A stretch of 64,000 bases of DNA from Theobroma cacao (lineage: Eukaryota; Streptophyta; Magnoliopsida; Malvales; Malvaceae), in NCBI RefSeq assembly GCF_000208745.1, contig NC_030851.1, positions 14,921,666-14,985,665 on the forward strand, given 5' to 3'. A program made the translations under genes and the position numbers. The stretch's first letter is position 1; the number at the start of each line of letters is the position of its first letter. Of this stretch, positions 61,230-64,000 are shown one piece after another. A model generated the notes under the pieces. That model had not been told where the DNA came from and searched no databases. It worked only from the letters and a program-made list of their open reading frames with translations.

Positions 61230-62405
61230 TCAATCGTTTATATTAGTAGCCTCGCCCCAAACGTTAAGCAGATCTTGAACTCTTCCTATCCCTGATTTTG
61301 CTAAATTGTCAAGTTGCTGGTTGGCTTCCCTGAAGACATGCTGGACTTCCTATTGAACCATTTTCCTTTTTAGCATCTCAATGTGAAGGATCCACTTTCT
61401 CATTCTCCATGGGGCTTTTTTGGGTTCATTAATCCACTGAACAACATTCTTGGAGTCACTTTCAACCACCATTATATGTGTGCTTCTCCATCTTGATGCT
61501 AAAAAGAGTAAAAAAGCTTCTCTTATTGCCAACACTTTTGCTAAATTTGAATCACCTTTTCCTATGGATTTAAAGAATATCATTTTTCTAGTCCCTTTTT
61601 CATCCCTTAGAATCCCACCTATTCTTGCCTCTCCCGGACACCCATTCGCAGCACCGTCAACATTAAACTTCATTTTCCCCTCCTCTGGCTCTTTCCATCG
61701 CATCTCAGGCCTGTCTTTTTTTTGCTTTTTAATATGGACTTCTGCCTTTGGTGTTCTATAGATGTCCAATACACTATTTTGCAAAAATGGCCATTTAGCC
61801 TTGGCCCATGAAGCTACTCGGAGTTTGATAAGCTCAAACAATTGGTCCTGATCCCAATGTTTTCCGTTGAAAACGATTTCATTCTGAAATAGCCACAGCT
61901 ACCAGACCACAGTGTAGAAAGCTATTTTCCATATTGAGATTTCACCTTCTTTTATAGCAACTGCGTTTCGTGCATTAAAGAGAGTAGCGGAATCGTTCGG
62001 CATGACCCAAGCAATGTCCCATACGTTGCACCGGCTTGACCAAATCATCCAAGATTTTTTACAATGAAGAAAAAGGTGCGAAACAGACTCGTTTGCCTCA
62101 TTACACAAGGGGTAGACAGCAGCACTCCTATTCATCAAACCACGTTTCACAAGCTCTTCTTTAATTGCCACCCTTCCTTGAAGAACCTGCCACACGAAGA
62201 TCTCTGTTTTGAAGGGAGCTAAACTGACCCACACACTCTTCCACAATTTATTCCTGCTGTTGTCCTCTTTCAAATATTGATAGCAGAAATTTTTAACAGA
62301 ATACTCTCCTAAAGGGGTGCCTTTCCATACTATGGTGTCTGGCATATCTTCATAAAGTTGAATTTCTTCCAATAGATCTTTGAAATTATTCCAATGCTCC
62401 TCTTT
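61230..62405 (-). pseudogene. LINE-type non-LTR retrotransposon fragment (zf-RVT and RNase H)
   Basis: The C-terminal part of a plant LINE-like polyprotein on the minus strand. From 62405 it has the zinc-binding reverse transcriptase region (KLWKSVWVSLAPFKTEIFVW, YPLCNEANESVSHLFLHC). The first cysteine of the usual CPLC is tyrosine. A stop at 61899-61901 interrupts it. It continues as NEIVFNGKHWDQDQLFELIK and an RNase H domain (KFNVDGAANGCPGEARIGG, LAIREAFLLF, VVESDSKNVVQWI) with the acidic residues still present. A second stop at 61350-61352 precedes EVQHVFREANQQLDNLAKSG. The 5' part, with the reverse transcriptase core, is cut off by the LTR at 62406 and may resume beyond the window. Confidence 0.88.
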
Positions 62406-64000
62406 TGTCACGACCCGAAACCTCCATCGGGTCTATGACAACTGCCGTGACTTTCCGATTGATACTCATTATCCAAAATATCAATCGGAACCCCGCAAGG
62501 CTTACATATCAGTTTTAAACAATTTTCAGTCGTTTTCGGCTCAAGTAAATCAAAAATAAAAATATAGCATTTTTATATAAAATAATATTTATAGAAACAC
62601 GTGTAAGTAATCTTTTGTAACTTAGAAGTAAAATAAATTCATACATACAAGAATTTACGAAGTTATAGTGTACACTAATAATTACAATGACAAGTGGCCC
62701 CAAAGTACACCAAGTGTTGGTGATAGTAACCAACTGTTTGTAAGATAGAGGGGTCAACTAGAATCCTCGACAAAATCGATATTTACAAGCTACCACAGGC
62801 CTGAAATATTTGGAAAGGAGGTGGGTGAGATTTCGCAATCCCAATGAGTAAACAGACATTATCATAAATATCTAAAGACGAGTAACATGGAGGCAAGTTT
62901 AAACAACAAATTACAAACCATTTCACAAGGTTTGCAATTTATTTCTTAAATCATAAAATATTTGTAATTTACCAAAATAGTTGTTAAGGCTTTTGACTTT
63001 TATTAAAAACAAGGCTTAAGCCAAAACTAATCTTCGGAGATACCTTGGCCGAGGCATCTAACTGAGTCCGCCAAGGTTGTTAAGATATTTACATGTAAAA
63101 CACATTTTTTATTTCTAAAACAAGTCATTCCTTGGCGTTGGCCGAGTTACACATTCACGTGGGGGTTCGGCGTGAAGTGAACTTTAACATTACCTTGGGA
63201 GTTACCCTCCTCGCCTCTACTACCAGAGTAACTATATAACCGGGTTTACCGTGCCCCTCTAATAGGCAGTCCACAGAAACTGACCACTGTAGTGACTAAA
63301 CCCACCAATTTTAATAAAATTTCGACAGTATAACGTGGCTTTTATTTACTTACCCAGCCTGCATAGTGAAAGACAGCTTACATAAATTTCCAATGCAATT
63401 ATAACATATAGCCACATATACTCATATATCATAAGCCATTTATAGGAAAATATATATTTCAAAATAATTGGCAGCCTCCAATTACTCAATTTCATAATCA
63501 ACACAATATATTTTTATTTGTCACATTTATTTCTAAAATATCAAAAATCTCATTTTAATCTCATTTTCGTTTCATAAAATACATAAAGATCATTTAAAAA
63601 TAAACTCTAGATAATTTACAATAATAATGGGTTTACTCACCGTTTGTACAAATTAAATGCTTTCTAGGTGCCCCGATCACTGTTCGTCGGATATGACTTC
63701 CTTGCCTTTACTAGAAGGCTCTCCTACTAAACACATTGCAAAAATTTCACAATTTACCACATTGATGCTAAATCACTATATAATTGACTTAAATCCTATA
63801 CTAATATATGGTATGAAATGCAATAGCCTAAAACGGCTTAAACGTGGTATTAACCTATTTTTGACACTTTACCCGATAAATTGCTAACGCGCTCTATTTT
63901 AGCTCTAAATTGTCCCATTTTCTCTCCAACATTTCTAACCATTAAATATCAGCCAATAATCCTCTAAAATCACCAAAATCAGCTCACTTTTCTCCTTGGA
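62406..64000 (-). repeat. 3-kb-class LTR, copy E, running off the window
   Basis: It starts TGTCACGACCCGAAACC directly inside the LINE coding sequence (flank TCTTT at 62401-62405). It has the same blocks as copies B and D (GGCCGAGGCATC near 63047, CTTGGCGTTGGCCGAG near 63132, GTTTACTCACCG near 63631). On the minus strand this is the 3' end of the LTR, and no primer binding site follows it. The other end is beyond 64000. Confidence 0.85.

Noticed and set aside
1..64000. CRISPR array, prokaryotic operon, or a defence or biosynthetic cluster
   Set aside because: Everything readable is plant nuclear DNA. The tandem repeats lack unique equal-length spacers, and the two host genes are unrelated.
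1..64000. tRNA, rRNA or other structural RNA genes
   Set aside because: The only tRNA-like matches are short primer binding sites of retrotransposons. No cloverleaf with internal promoter boxes was seen by eye. A tRNAscan or Rfam search would decide.

Overview
The window looks like nuclear DNA of a eudicot plant. It has intron-containing genes with GT-AG borders, a chloroplast cyclophilin and an ACT-repeat (ACR) protein that are both plant-type, and several plant transposon lineages. A Malvaceae-like genome (cacao or cotton relative) would fit the repeat mix, but that is a guess. Only two host genes are convincing: a CYP20-2-type plastid peptidyl-prolyl isomerase (35948-39565, +, 7 exons, 258 aa) and an ACR-type four-ACT-domain protein (56633-59380, -, 7 exons, 450 aa). 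Both conceptual coding sequences stay in frame across every proposed splice junction. The two genes are functionally unrelated.

Almost everything else is nested mobile DNA. 1-4513: two same-orientation copies of a roughly 3-kb LTR around a minisatellite spacer. 4514-21.7 kb: a decayed sirevirus-like Ty1/copia element, split at 9208 by a complete-ended but internally deleted Athila-type element (9213-18391, target duplication AGAAT). The Athila element itself carries a 3-kb-class solo LTR in its gag (11737-13191, TAAAC). The sirevirus 3' LTR carries an Athila-type solo LTR (19071-20500, GTCTT). 21.8-26.4 kb: a foldback MITE, an AT-rich array of about 205 bp units split by a hAT MITE that is in turn split by a sirevirus-like solo LTR, then a CACTA right end with subterminal repeats. 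26.9-28.2 kb: a hAT-like non-autonomous element.

28281-35768 is a hAT element with terminal inverted repeats, an 8-bp target duplication (one mismatch) and a broken transposase. It is split by a 3114-bp solo LTR (ACATA) and ends only 171 bp before the cyclophilin start codon. 39.9-49.2 kb is a run of MITEs, a copia-like solo LTR and a MULE-like element. 49246-55083 is a large LTR containing a hAT MITE and a TRIM; the TRIM has a PBS, a PPT and target duplication GTACA and contains a PIF/Harbinger MITE, so it is three levels deep. After the ACR gene, a broken LINE (zinc-finger RVT plus RNase H) is cut by another 3-kb-class LTR that runs off the window.

The most interesting pattern is in the LTRs. 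Three of them (18867-21.7 kb, 22660-23989 and 49246-55083) carry many short palindromes with a CG core, arranged as pairs whose members start 20-22 bp apart, with successive pairs mostly 50-80 bp apart. Repeated LTR palindromes and multiplied polypurine tracts are, as I recall, described for sireviruses, which supports the lineage call for the first two. The same geometry in the third LTR, which does not look like a sirevirus, would be new if confirmed. All alignments, repeat counts and target duplications were read by eye; no search was run. Unresolved bases lie at 12465, 15265-15670 and 42316-42901.
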